This document shows, one piece after another, positions 1 to 6,366 of a stretch of 10,217 nt of DNA (positions within the stretch are counted from its first letter, which is position 1; the number at the start of each line of letters is the position of its first letter). Source of the stretch: Selenomonadaceae bacterium UBA2897 (GTDB taxonomy: Bacteria; Bacillota; Negativicutes; Selenomonadales; Selenomonadaceae); assembly GCA_002350105.1 (NCBI GenBank), contig DEDT01000012.1, forward strand, positions 1 through 10,217, given 5' to 3'. The position numbers and the translations under genes were made by a program. The notes below the pieces were generated by a model. It was not told the DNA's origin and made no database searches. It saw nothing but the letters and a program-made list of their open reading frames with translations.

Positions 1-55
1 TGATACGTGCAACAGCCCCTTCTAAGCGTTTATTTTAGCCTGTAACCCTAACGAA

Positions 56-1684
56 TTACATCATACCGCCCATGCCGCCCGGCATACCACCCTGCGGGGC
101 TGCAGCCGGTTTCTCCTCCGGTTTGTCAGCAACCAGCGTCTCCGTAGTGAGTACCATGGAAGCGATGGAAGCGGCGTTCTGCAGGGCAGAGCGCGTAACC
201 TTGGCCGGATCGACAATACCGGTGTCGATCATGTTGACGTACTCGTTCTTCAACGCGTTGAAACCTACGCCGTCAGCCTCTTTCTTGACGTGCTCGACGA
301 CCACGGAGCCCTCGAGGCCTGCGTTGTTGGCAATCTGGCGCACCGGCTCCTCGATGGCGCGACGAACGATATCAACGCCGACCTTCTCGTCGCCCTCAGC
401 CTCGACGCTGTCCAAAGCACCCTGAATGTCGAGGAACGTCGTGCCGCCGCCGGCGACGATGCCTTCCTCAACCGCAGCGCGCGTAGCGTTCAGTGCATCC
501 TCGATGCGGTACTTCTTGTCCTTCATCTCGACCTCGGTAGCAGCACCGATCTCGATGACGGCTACGCCGCCGGCGAGCTTGGCGAGACGCTCCTGCAGCT
601 TCTCTTTGTCGAAGTCAGACGTCGTCTCAGAAATCTGCTTCCTGATCTGGGCAACGCGCTCAGCGATGGCGTTCTTGTCGCCTTTGCCGCTAATGATCGT
701 CGTCTCATCCTTCGTGGAGACAATCTTGTGAGCCTGGCCGAGATCCTCAATCGTCACGCTGTCGAGCTTACGGCCCAGTTCCTCGCTGATGACCTGTCCG
801 CCCGTCAGGATAGCGATATCCTGCAGCATAGCCTTACGGCGATCGCCAAAGCCCGGAGCCTTGACAGCGAGGCACTTGAAGGTGCCGCGCAGCTTATTCA
901 CCACGAGGGTCGTCAGCGCTTCGCCGTCTACATCCTCAGCGATGATGGCAAGCTGCTTGCCAGCCTTCACGACCTGCTCCAGCACCGGCAGGATGTCGTT
1001 GATGGCGGAGATCTTGCGGTCCGTGATCAGGATGTACGGATCATCGAGGGCAGCCTCCATCTTGTCCGTATCCGTTACCAGGTACGGGGAGATGTAGCCG
1101 CGGTCGAACTGCATGCCTTCCTTGACGGAGAGGTTCGTCTTCATGGTCTTGGACTCCTCAACCGTGATGACGCCGTCCTTGCCGACTTTCTCCATCGCGT
1201 CAGCGATCAGCTTGCCCGTCTCATCATCAGCGGAGGAAATCGCAGCGACCTGAGCAATGCTCTCTTTGCTGTCGATCTTCACGGAGCGCTTCTTGATCTC
1301 CTCGACGAGAGCGTCAACAGCACGCTGGATGCCCTTCTTCACGATCATCGGGTTCGCACCGGCAGCGACGTTGCGCATGCCCTCGTGGATAAGTGCCTGC
1401 GCGAGCAGCGTAGCCGTCGTCGTACCATCGCCAGCGATATCGTTGGTCTTCGTAGCGACTTCCTTCACGAGCTGTGCGCCCATGTTCTCGAACGGATCCT
1501 CGAGCTCGATGTCGCGGGCGATCGTCACGCCATCGTTCGTGATCGTCGGTGCACCGTACTTCTTCTCGAGCACGACGTTACGGCCTTTAGGACCAAGCGT
1601 TACCTTTACGGCGTCAGCCAGGGCATCAACGCCACGGCTCAGCGCACGACGAGCTTCTTCGTCAAACAGAATCTGTTTAGCCAT
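56..1684 (-). CDS. groEL: Chaperonin GroEL (60 kDa subunit), complete
   Basis: This is the large subunit of the cytoplasmic ATP-dependent GroEL/GroES folding chamber, which refolds non-native proteins. The 542-aa product has family-typical length. Visible landmarks are the ATP-site loop LGPKGRN (about residues 30-36), the nucleotide/Mg residues D51 (TNDGVTI) and D86 (GDGTTT), and the hydrolytic Asp at D396 in the RIEDALNATRAAVEEG stretch. The AGGG segment near 411-414 and a C-terminal Gly-Gly-Met tail ending in GGMM are also present. The ATG at 1684 is preceded by GGAGGTA at 1691-1697. It is the second gene of the groES-groEL operon, 47 nt after groES, so it should share the CIRCE/HrcA heat-shock control upstream of groES. 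Nothing is truncated or odd. The identification is essentially certain. The 55 nt beyond its stop show no obvious terminator within this window. Confidence 0.99.
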   Translation of the reverse strand: MAKQILFDEEARRALSRGVDALADAVKVTLGPKGRNVVLEKKYGAPTITNDGVTIARDIELEDPFENMGAQLVKEVATKTNDIAGDGTTTATLLAQALIHEGMRNVAAGANPMIVKKGIQRAVDALVEEIKKRSVKIDSKESIAQVAAISSADDETGKLIADAMEKVGKDGVITVEESKTMKTNLSVKEGMQFDRGYISPYLVTDTDKMEAALDDPYILITDRKISAINDILPVLEQVVKAGKQLAIIAEDVDGEALTTLVVNKLRGTFKCLAVKAPGFGDRRKAMLQDIAILTGGQVISEELGRKLDSVTIEDLGQAHKIVSTKDETTIISGKGDKNAIAERVAQIRKQISETTSDFDKEKLQERLAKLAGGVAVIEIGAATEVEMKDKKYRIEDALNATRAAVEEGIVAGGGTTFLDIQGALDSVEAEGDEKVGVDIVRRAIEEPVRQIANNAGLEGSVVVEHVKKEADGVGFNALKNEYVNMIDTGIVDPAKVTRSALQNAASIASMVLTTETLVADKPEEKPAAAPQGGMPGGMGGMM

Positions 1685-1731
1685 TTATGTTACCTCCAAA
1701 AAGTTTACATCAAATTGGTTCAAACGAACAA

Positions 1732-2013
1732 TCAGCAGATTGCGAGGATATCACTCTCACGCACGACGAGGTAATCCTTGCCCTCGACCTTGACCTGCGT
1801 GCCGGAATATTTGGAGAAGATGACTTTATCGCCAGCTTTGACTGCCGGAGCAACGCGCGTGCCGTTGTCCAGCATCTTGCCCTCGCCGACAGCAACGACA
1901 GTGCCTTCCTGCGGCTTCTCTTTTGCCGTGTCCGGCAGGACAATGCCGCTGGCCGTCTTCATATCGTTCTCTGCAACTTCGATGACAACTCTTTCGCCCA
2001 ATGGCTTAATCAT
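1732..2013 (-). CDS. groES: Co-chaperonin GroES (10 kDa), complete
   Basis: This is the heptameric lid of the GroEL chamber. The 93-aa product starts MIKPLGERVVIE, as the family does. It carries the mobile loop at about residues 15-34 with the GroEL-contacting Ile-Val-Leu tripeptide at 24-26 (SGIVLPD). The rest follows the GroES beta-barrel pattern (GTVVAVGEG, VKAGDKVIFSKYSGTQVK, YLVVRESDILA). The C-terminus ends in Cys93, a small local variation. The ATG at 2013 is preceded by AGGAGGA at 2022-2028. It is the first gene of the operon, directly downstream of a strong promoter and a CIRCE operator, so HrcA repression with heat induction is expected from family knowledge. groEL follows after 47 nt. 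Confidence 0.99.
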   Translation of the reverse strand: MIKPLGERVVIEVAENDMKTASGIVLPDTAKEKPQEGTVVAVGEGKMLDNGTRVAPAVKAGDKVIFSKYSGTQVKVEGKDYLVVRESDILAIC

Positions 2014-2053
2014 AGGTATCTTCCTCCTATAAATAAATTAACGCTGTTGTGCT

Positions 2054-2082
2054 GTTAGCACTCACTAGGCCCGAGTGCTAAC
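2054..2082 (-). promoter_or_regulatory. CIRCE operator (HrcA binding site) of groESL
   Basis: This is a perfect inverted repeat, TTAGCACTC (2055-2063), a 9-nt spacer (2064-2072), then GAGTGCTAA (2073-2081). One further G-C pair extends it on each side. It matches the canonical CIRCE consensus exactly, including the 9-nt spacing, and lies between the predicted transcription start (about 2086) and the groES ribosome binding site. By established knowledge HrcA represses from this element and GroEL stabilises HrcA. The hrcA gene itself is not in the window. Confidence 0.98.
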
Positions 2083-2092
2083 TACAGTTCTT

Positions 2093-2121
2093 ATAGTACC
2101 CTTTCTAAGTCAAAATGTCAA
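2093..2121 (-). promoter_or_regulatory. Sigma-A promoter of groESL
   Basis: On the minus strand there is a consensus -35 TTGACA (2116-2121), a 17-nt spacer (2099-2115) and a -10 TACTAT (2093-2098). The predicted start is near 2086, just upstream of CIRCE. Position, spacing and match are all what a housekeeping-sigma heat-shock operon of the HrcA class needs. Confidence 0.9.
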
Positions 2122-2142
2122 CACTTAAAGTAAAAAAAAGTC

Positions 2143-2187
2143 AAAAAAACAAGGTACAGTTCAGAACACATTCTCAGCTGTACCTTG
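2143..2187 (-). terminator. Intrinsic terminator after the ANTAR regulator
   Basis: Reading the minus strand, a 10-bp perfect stem is formed by 2178-2187 and 2150-2159 (CAAGGTACAG / CTGTACCTTG). A possible inner AGAA-TGTG-TTCT stem lies in the loop. The hairpin is followed at once by seven T residues (2143-2149) and then a second T tract (2131-2138). It starts 19 nt past the stop of the response-regulator gene and separates that operon from the groESL promoter. Confidence 0.92.
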
Positions 2188-2205
2188 CATGAAATCCTGA
2201 TTGCT

Positions 2206-2793
2206 TTACACTTTGCCGCCAGCCGCGCGCACGATGGCAGCGGCCACATCCTTGACCGTGAGGCGCTTCGTCATGGCGTAGCGCTGGATGCGGCGGTAGG
2301 CCTCCTGCTCCGTGAGGTGATGGGCAGCCATGATGATGCCCTTCGCGCGGTCGAGCGTCTTGCGCGTCTCCAGCGAATCCTTGAGCCCCGCGAGTTCCTC
2401 TGCGAGCCCCTGCATATCACGCCAGCGCGCCAGCGCCACCTCGATGGCCGGAAAGAGGTTTTCCTCGCGCACGGGCTTCACGAGATAGCCGAGCACGCCC
2501 GCATCGTTGGCCTTAGCCACGATTTCCGGCTGGCTGTAGGCCGTGAGCAGCAGCACTGGCGCCAGCTGCTCATCCGCGATCTTGCGCGAGGCCGTGATGC
2601 CATCCATGTCCGGCATCTTGATATCCATGAGTACGAGATCGGGATGATACTTGCGCGTGAGCTCCACCGCCTTGCGCCCGTTGATGGCCTCGCCCACGAC
2701 TGTATGGCCTGCCTCCTCCAGCATTTCGCGCAGGTCGAGGCGAATGAGGGATTCATTATCTGCGATGACAATATTGAGCTTTTTCTGCTGCAA
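2206..2793 (-). CDS. ANTAR-domain response regulator (RNA-binding antiterminator)
   Basis: This is a cytoplasmic two-component output protein of 195 aa. Residues about 6-122 form a receiver domain with the phospho-acceptor D57 (VLMDIKMPDMDG), the switch Thr T84 (LLLTAY) and K106 (YLVKP). The acidic pair at the N-terminus reads D12-N13-E14, so one usual acidic position is Asn. After a short coiled-coil linker (about 123-145), residues about 146-190 are an ANTAR domain (LDRAKGIIM, EAYRRIQRYAM, VKDVAAAIV). Members of this family, such as NasR, AmiR and EutV, bind paired hexaloop hairpins in leader RNA and prevent termination. The start is TTG at 2793, supported by TAAGGAG at 2803-2809, which overlaps the kinase stop codon. 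Only 13 nt separate the two genes, so they are co-transcribed. The target RNA is unknown and the partner is the kinase upstream. Confidence 0.95.
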   Translation of the reverse strand: MQQKKLNIVIADNESLIRLDLREMLEEAGHTVVGEAINGRKAVELTRKYHPDLVLMDIKMPDMDGITASRKIADEQLAPVLLLTAYSQPEIVAKANDAGVLGYLVKPVREENLFPAIEVALARWRDMQGLAEELAGLKDSLETRKTLDRAKGIIMAAHHLTEQEAYRRIQRYAMTKRLTVKDVAAAIVRAAGGKV

Positions 2794-2806
2794 AACGATT
2801 CACTCC

Positions 2807-4246
2807 TTAGTCGTCAGTGGGATTAGGCTGTTCCTTAGGGATGCGGATATAGGCGTGTGTGCCATGCGCACGGCCGCGCACATCATTTTTGAGCTCAAAG
2901 CTGCCGCCGAGGTCGCCCTCGATGAGCGTGCGCACGATCTGCAGGCCGAGGCTCCGGTGCGGGCGCTGCGCAAAGTCCTCCGGCAGGCCGATGCCATCGT
3001 CGTAGAAATCAAGGTGCCATTCCTCAGGCTCGTCCCTGACACTCAGGCCGATGGTGCCTGACCTGCGCCCCTCGAAGGCATGCTCCATCGCGTTGAGCAC
3101 GAGCTCATTGAGCACAAGCGCCACAGAGCTCGCACATTTCGAAGGCAGCACGAGGCGCGGCCCTGTGAACTCCGTGTGGATGGTAAACTGGCTGTCCGCC
3201 ATGTTGTGCGCCACGAGCTCGAAGATATGCCGCATGACTTCCTGCACATCGATGTCCTCCGAGCCCTGCTGCGAAAGGAACTCGTGCACGACGGAAATGG
3301 ATAGGATGCGGTTGACGCTCTCCGCCAGCGCCGCCTTGACATCCGCCGAGGGCGAGCGCCGGGCCTGCAGCCTGAGCAGGCTCGCGATGGTCTGCAGGTT
3401 GTTCTTCACGCGGTGGTGGATCTCCTGAATCACCGCCGACTTGATGCGGATTTCCTTGTCCTTCGCGCGCGTCTCCGTCACATCAGAGATAATGACGATG
3501 CGCCTTTTAACCTTGCCGCCCACCGTCAGCGTGAGCTCGCGGCGGATGAGAATCATGCCGCCCGCCACCTGTTCCTTCTGCCAGGGGCGGTCACGCTCCA
3601 CGGTCTCACGCGTCACGTGCTGCGACATCTGCCGATCGTAAAGGTAGCAACCGCGCAGGCTGCCCACGCCGAGCACGCGGTAGATACGCTGTGCCGCCGC
3701 ATCGGCAAAGGTGATGCGGCTGTTGGCATCCGTGATGATGACGCCATCGCTGGCCGAGATGGGCCGCCAGGGCTCAGGCGCCAAGCCGCGCCGCGCATAC
3801 TCCAGTACATCGATGGCCGTATCAAAGAGATGATGATACCCCTCGATGGACAGCCGCTCGCCGTCCACCTCAAAGGACAGCACGGCGATGACCTGCGGCC
3901 CGTCGTGGATGGCACAGGTGTACATATCGATCATCGCGCCGTAGTTCCACTCGCGCTTGCCGCGCCGCCGCTGCCCATCACGGAACGTATCGACAACCAG
4001 CGGCTCCTCCAGCGACTGCATCATCATCCCCGTTACGTCCGTCACGCCGATGCTGTAGACGGTATGCGGCTGCACCTGCGCCGCTAAAAGCAGCCGGTTC
4101 GACTCCCTAGGCTTTACGTACAGCTTGAGCTGACCATGCGCCAGGTCTGCAACAAAGGGGAACACCACGCGCATGCGCACGAGCAGGCTGATCTGCATTT
4201 CGCTCAGCGACGTATGTTCCCGGCACAAAGAAGCTAAATCCTTCAC
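2807..4246 (-). CDS. PdtaS-type sensor histidine kinase (HisKA_2/HATPase) paired with the ANTAR regulator
   Basis: This is a soluble sensor kinase of 479 aa from the preferred GTG start; no membrane segment is seen. The N-terminal ~150 residues look like the H_kinase_N/GAF-like sensor of PdtaS-type kinases (LCREHTSLSEMQISLL, then FVADLAHGQLKLYV). A PAS-like segment follows at about 163-260 (GVIITDANSRITFADAAAQR). Next is a HisKA_2 dimerisation helix with EIHHRVKNNLQ (second His, about H278, the likely phosphosite), then a HATPase domain with N box NELVLNAMEHA (N385), G1 box YDDGIGLP (about 415-421) and SLGLQIV. The open frame extends to a TTG at 4294, but the GTG at 4246 has a well-placed AAGGGAG. 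It should phosphorylate the ANTAR regulator 13 nt downstream. The signal is unknown; PdtaS and EutW are family analogues only. Confidence 0.93.
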   Translation of the reverse strand: MKDLASLCREHTSLSEMQISLLVRMRVVFPFVADLAHGQLKLYVKPRESNRLLLAAQVQPHTVYSIGVTDVTGMMMQSLEEPLVVDTFRDGQRRRGKREWNYGAMIDMYTCAIHDGPQVIAVLSFEVDGERLSIEGYHHLFDTAIDVLEYARRGLAPEPWRPISASDGVIITDANSRITFADAAAQRIYRVLGVGSLRGCYLYDRQMSQHVTRETVERDRPWQKEQVAGGMILIRRELTLTVGGKVKRRIVIISDVTETRAKDKEIRIKSAVIQEIHHRVKNNLQTIASLLRLQARRSPSADVKAALAESVNRILSISVVHEFLSQQGSEDIDVQEVMRHIFELVAHNMADSQFTIHTEFTGPRLVLPSKCASSVALVLNELVLNAMEHAFEGRRSGTIGLSVRDEPEEWHLDFYDDGIGLPEDFAQRPHRSLGLQIVRTLIEGDLGGSFELKNDVRGRAHGTHAYIRIPKEQPNPTDD

Positions 4247-4254
4247 AAAATCCG

Positions 4255-4261
4255 CTCCCTT
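4255..4261 (-). promoter_or_regulatory. Ribosome binding site deciding the kinase start
   Basis: AAGGGAG on the minus strand lies 8 nt before the GTG at 4246. The farther in-frame TTG at 4294 has no comparable site, so the shorter protein is preferred. Confidence 0.7.
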
Positions 4262-4282
4262 CGATGGTAAACGTTCAATTAA

Positions 4283-4318
4283 TAGTATACTCAATGCTGT
4301 GATAAAATACTAGTATAC
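4283..4318 (-). repeat. Pair of GTATACTA direct repeats upstream of the kinase gene
   Basis: On the minus strand GTATACTA occurs at 4311-4318 and again at 4283-4290, start to start 28 bp. Each contains TATACT, a possible -10 hexamer, but neither has a convincing -35 at 16-18 nt. Because GTATAC is self-complementary, the two copies could also pair in RNA. The segment lies between the crcB terminator and the kinase start, so the operon promoter is expected here. Its exact position is not clear. Confidence 0.4.
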
Positions 4319-4336
4319 ACCTTAAAAAATACACGC

Positions 4337-4361
4337 AAAAAAAGACGGACTCTCGTCCGCC
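4337..4361 (-). terminator. Intrinsic terminator after crcB
   Basis: On the minus strand a 7-bp stem, GGCGGAC (4355-4361) with GTCCGTC (4344-4350, one G-U pair), closes a GAGA tetraloop and is followed directly by seven T residues (4337-4343). It begins 9 nt past the crcB stop codon and ends the long tsaE-to-crcB unit. Confidence 0.95.
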
Positions 4362-4370
4362 ATAAAACAT

Positions 4371-4766
4371 TCAAAAACGTACCAGCAATCTGGCCAGGCT
4401 GAAGCCCGCCCACACGGCGAGGAAGCCGCAGAGCAGATTGGCGCAGATATTGGCTCCCGCATAGAAGAAACTGCCGCCGCGCAGGAGCGTCAACGTCTCC
4501 ATGCTGAAGGAAGAAAACGTCGTAAAGCCCCCGAGAAAGCCGACGGTGAGCAGCAGCTTCCACGGCCCCGCCGCAAACTGGGCGTGCTCCGCCAGCAGAA
4601 GCAATACTCCCATGATGAGCCCCATGAGAAACGAGCCCACCGTATTGACCGTCAGCGTCCCGAACGGAAACACCGTGCCAAAGCGCGCGCCGACCTGCGT
4701 CGTCACCAGATAGCGGCAGACCGCGCCGATACCACCGCCGAAAAACACCAAAAGAATTGCCTGCAT
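4371..4766 (-). CDS. crcB: Fluoride ion channel CrcB/Fluc
   Basis: This is a small inner-membrane fluoride-specific channel that lowers cytoplasmic fluoride; family members act as antiparallel dimers. The 131-aa length is normal. Four hydrophobic helices are visible at about 1-20, 33-58, 68-95 and 101-127. Family motifs are GGGIGAVCRYL (about 10-20, with R18), GTLTVNTVGSFLMG (36-49, pore Asn N41) and GFLGGFTTFSSFSMETL (76-92, the Phe/Thr/Ser track and central Na+ site). The start is ATG at 4766, with a modest GGGAG only 4 nt away. It sits 42 nt after the VOC gene and just before a terminator, apparently as the last gene of the operon. I saw no fluoride riboswitch upstream. Only one crcB copy is present, consistent with a homodimer. 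Confidence 0.96.
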   Translation of the reverse strand: MQAILLVFFGGGIGAVCRYLVTTQVGARFGTVFPFGTLTVNTVGSFLMGLIMGVLLLLAEHAQFAAGPWKLLLTVGFLGGFTTFSSFSMETLTLLRGGSFFYAGANICANLLCGFLAVWAGFSLARLLVRF

Positions 4767-4808
4767 ACTGCTCCCACCAAACGCGCTCTATTTCATAATC
4801 TGCTGGTC

Positions 4809-5234
4809 TCAGCCATTCTGCTGTTTACGCATATCGACCATGCATTGGTTGATATCCAGCTGCAGTGCCTGGCTGATCGCACCGGGGACGGCAGGGAACA
4901 GCTCGAGTACCAGCCCACCGGGCAGAGCGACCCAAGTGGCGGGAGCGCCGGGCAGCTGAGTGACGCCCGGCTCGTGCAGGATATCCTTGATCGTCGCATC
5001 GAAATCATCGAGCACAATGCCGATGTGCCGGCTGTGTCCATCGGAAACGGGTTCGCCATCTTTTGCCTGTACGAGCTGAACACCGCCGTCCAGCCAGACC
5101 TGCAGTACCTTCCCCTCCGGCGTCTCCTGCCGCCGCGTCTCCTTCATACCCATGACCCGCGTAAAGAAATCAAGATGCCAGGCCAGATCCTGCACCGCCA
5201 CCGCCACATGATCGATAAACGCCCGCTTACTCAT
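4809..5234 (-). CDS. VOC/glyoxalase-fold family protein, methylmalonyl-CoA-epimerase-like
   Basis: This is a 141-aa cytoplasmic protein of the vicinal-oxygen-chelate superfamily, with two beta-alpha-beta-beta-beta modules. The first module begins IDHVAVAVQDLAWHLDFFTRVMG (about 7-29) and the second begins RHIGIVLDDFDATIKDI (about 69-85). The candidate metal ligands keep the expected order: H9 (DHVAVAV), H70 (RHIGI) and E111 (LVLELF). That pattern is shared by methylmalonyl-CoA epimerase and glyoxalase I relatives. A ~27-residue C-terminal tail follows the last strand. I cannot assign a substrate: the partners needed to call it an epimerase (methylmalonyl-CoA mutase or decarboxylase) are absent here. 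The ATG at 5234 follows an AGGAAGGAA stretch spaced rather far. It lies 42 nt from both the TPR gene and crcB, so it is probably in the same transcript. Confidence 0.85.
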   Translation of the reverse strand: MSKRAFIDHVAVAVQDLAWHLDFFTRVMGMKETRRQETPEGKVLQVWLDGGVQLVQAKDGEPVSDGHSRHIGIVLDDFDATIKDILHEPGVTQLPGAPATWVALPGGLVLELFPAVPGAISQALQLDINQCMVDMRKQQNG

Positions 5235-5276
5235 ATCACATCACATTTCCTTCCTACCTGCGATACACAACCTCCA

Positions 5277-6317
5277 TTACTTTGCCTTCAGTTCTTTCAA
5301 AACCTTTACTGCCTCTTTATTGTTTTTCTGCAAAGAAAGCGCCTGCTCGGCGTCTTTACGTGCATCGTCTTTACGGCCGAGCTTTTGATAGGCTGCAGCA
5401 CGACTGGCATAGGCACGAGCCGACTTTTTATCGAGCTGGATAGCGTGATTAAAATCGTTAATGGCCTGATCGTATTTACCCTGATCAACGTACATACAGC
5501 CACGATAGCTATATGCTAGTTCTCGATTGGGCTGCAGAGCAATAGCTTTGCTGTAATCTGCCAATGCAAGGTCGAACTTTTTCATTTTGGTATAGGCATA
5601 CGCTCTCATTGACTGACCGACATAAAGCATATTCTTATCCGCCGACAAGTCAATGACCTTATTGAAATTTTCGAGCGCCTTAATATAGTCTTTCTTCTCG
5701 CCATAGGCGGTACCCTTATACATATAGGCCAGCGCATTTTTAGGATCCAGACGCAAGACTTGATCCGACTCTGCGATCTCTTGATCATATTGTTTTAGAT
5801 GCCCATATACACCTGCTAAATCATTATGCACCTTCACATTATTCGGTTTCAATGCAACTGCTTGCTGATAGTCTGCCAATGCACGTGGGAAATCTCCCTG
5901 GGCCGAGTAAACTGCACCTCGCATAACATATGCTTCGGCTACTTTTGGGGCTAGTTGCAACGTCTTATTGCAGTCTTCGAGAGATTCTTGATATTTTTGC
6001 ATCTGCACATAGGTAGCAGCACGAAGCAAATAACCCCTAGGATCCTGCGGTCGTAACGATACAAGATGATTGGCGTCCTCTAAAGCCTGATCCAAGTGTT
6101 TTGAATCCCACCCTGCTTTTACACGCTTTATATACTCTGCAAATGAATATTCCTGTCTGTTACCAAGAACTTTATCTTTACCATCAGACACAGCCGAAGT
6201 ATGGTTTTCCGCCGCACAGGCGTAGGACGCCGGGATTGCCTGATAGCCAAAAAAGCTTGCTGCGCAGCCGATTAACCCAGCCAATAAAAAACACTGATTC
6301 CATTTCTTGGCTTGCAT
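5277..6317 (-). CDS. Exported TPR-repeat protein (secreted or lipoprotein)
   Basis: This is a 346-aa protein from the ATG at 6317. The N-terminus is an export signal: MQAKKWNQ, hydrophobic CFLLAGLIGC, then AASFFGYQAIPASYACAAEN. It could be cut by signal peptidase I after ACA, or, since LIGC fits a lipobox, lipidated at Cys18. The rest is about eight tandem TPR motifs, e.g. AYVMRGAVYSAQGDFPRALA, AYMYKGTAYGEKKDYIKALE and AYSYRGCMYVDQGKYDQAIN. The pattern predicts a periplasmic or surface protein-binding solenoid with no enzymatic domain; the partner is unknown. The frame stays open to 6485, but that overlaps tsaD. TTG 6320 and ATG 6329 are alternatives around the AGGGGG site. Codons are clearly A+T-richer than in tsaD and the VOC gene (line 5581-5640 is 23/60 G+C; 7081-7140 is 38/60), which suggests a different history. 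Confidence 0.85.
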   Translation of the reverse strand: MQAKKWNQCFLLAGLIGCAASFFGYQAIPASYACAAENHTSAVSDGKDKVLGNRQEYSFAEYIKRVKAGWDSKHLDQALEDANHLVSLRPQDPRGYLLRAATYVQMQKYQESLEDCNKTLQLAPKVAEAYVMRGAVYSAQGDFPRALADYQQAVALKPNNVKVHNDLAGVYGHLKQYDQEIAESDQVLRLDPKNALAYMYKGTAYGEKKDYIKALENFNKVIDLSADKNMLYVGQSMRAYAYTKMKKFDLALADYSKAIALQPNRELAYSYRGCMYVDQGKYDQAINDFNHAIQLDKKSARAYASRAAAYQKLGRKDDARKDAEQALSLQKNNKEAVKVLKELKAK

Positions 6318-6329
6318 CAATTGTAACAT

Positions 6330-6335
6330 CCCCCT
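6330..6335 (-). promoter_or_regulatory. Ribosome binding site deciding the TPR protein start
   Basis: AGGGGG on the minus strand abuts the ATG at 6329, is 9 nt from a TTG at 6320 and 12 nt from the ATG at 6317. It rules out the long form beginning at 6485 but cannot choose firmly among the three near starts. All three keep the export signal. Confidence 0.5.
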
Positions 6336-6366
6336 ATTGAACTCTGCTTGATTAAGCAACGGTATG

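Noticed and set aside
1714..1732. Small hairpin between groES and groEL
   Set aside because: Seven pairs with a bulge, A+T-rich and without a T tract; too weak to claim processing or attenuation.
290..1774. 494-codon open frame on the plus strand opposite groEL
   Set aside because: It is a shadow of the strongly biased groEL codons on the other strand; no ribosome binding site or recognisable domain, while groEL is certain.
3413..4087. 224-codon plus-strand frame opposite the kinase gene
   Set aside because: Shadow of the kinase coding sequence, rich in His/Arg as expected for antisense translation.
4767..4808. Fluoride riboswitch before crcB
   Set aside because: The gap is only 42 nt and shows none of the conserved crcB-motif blocks; crcB appears to be read through from upstream genes.
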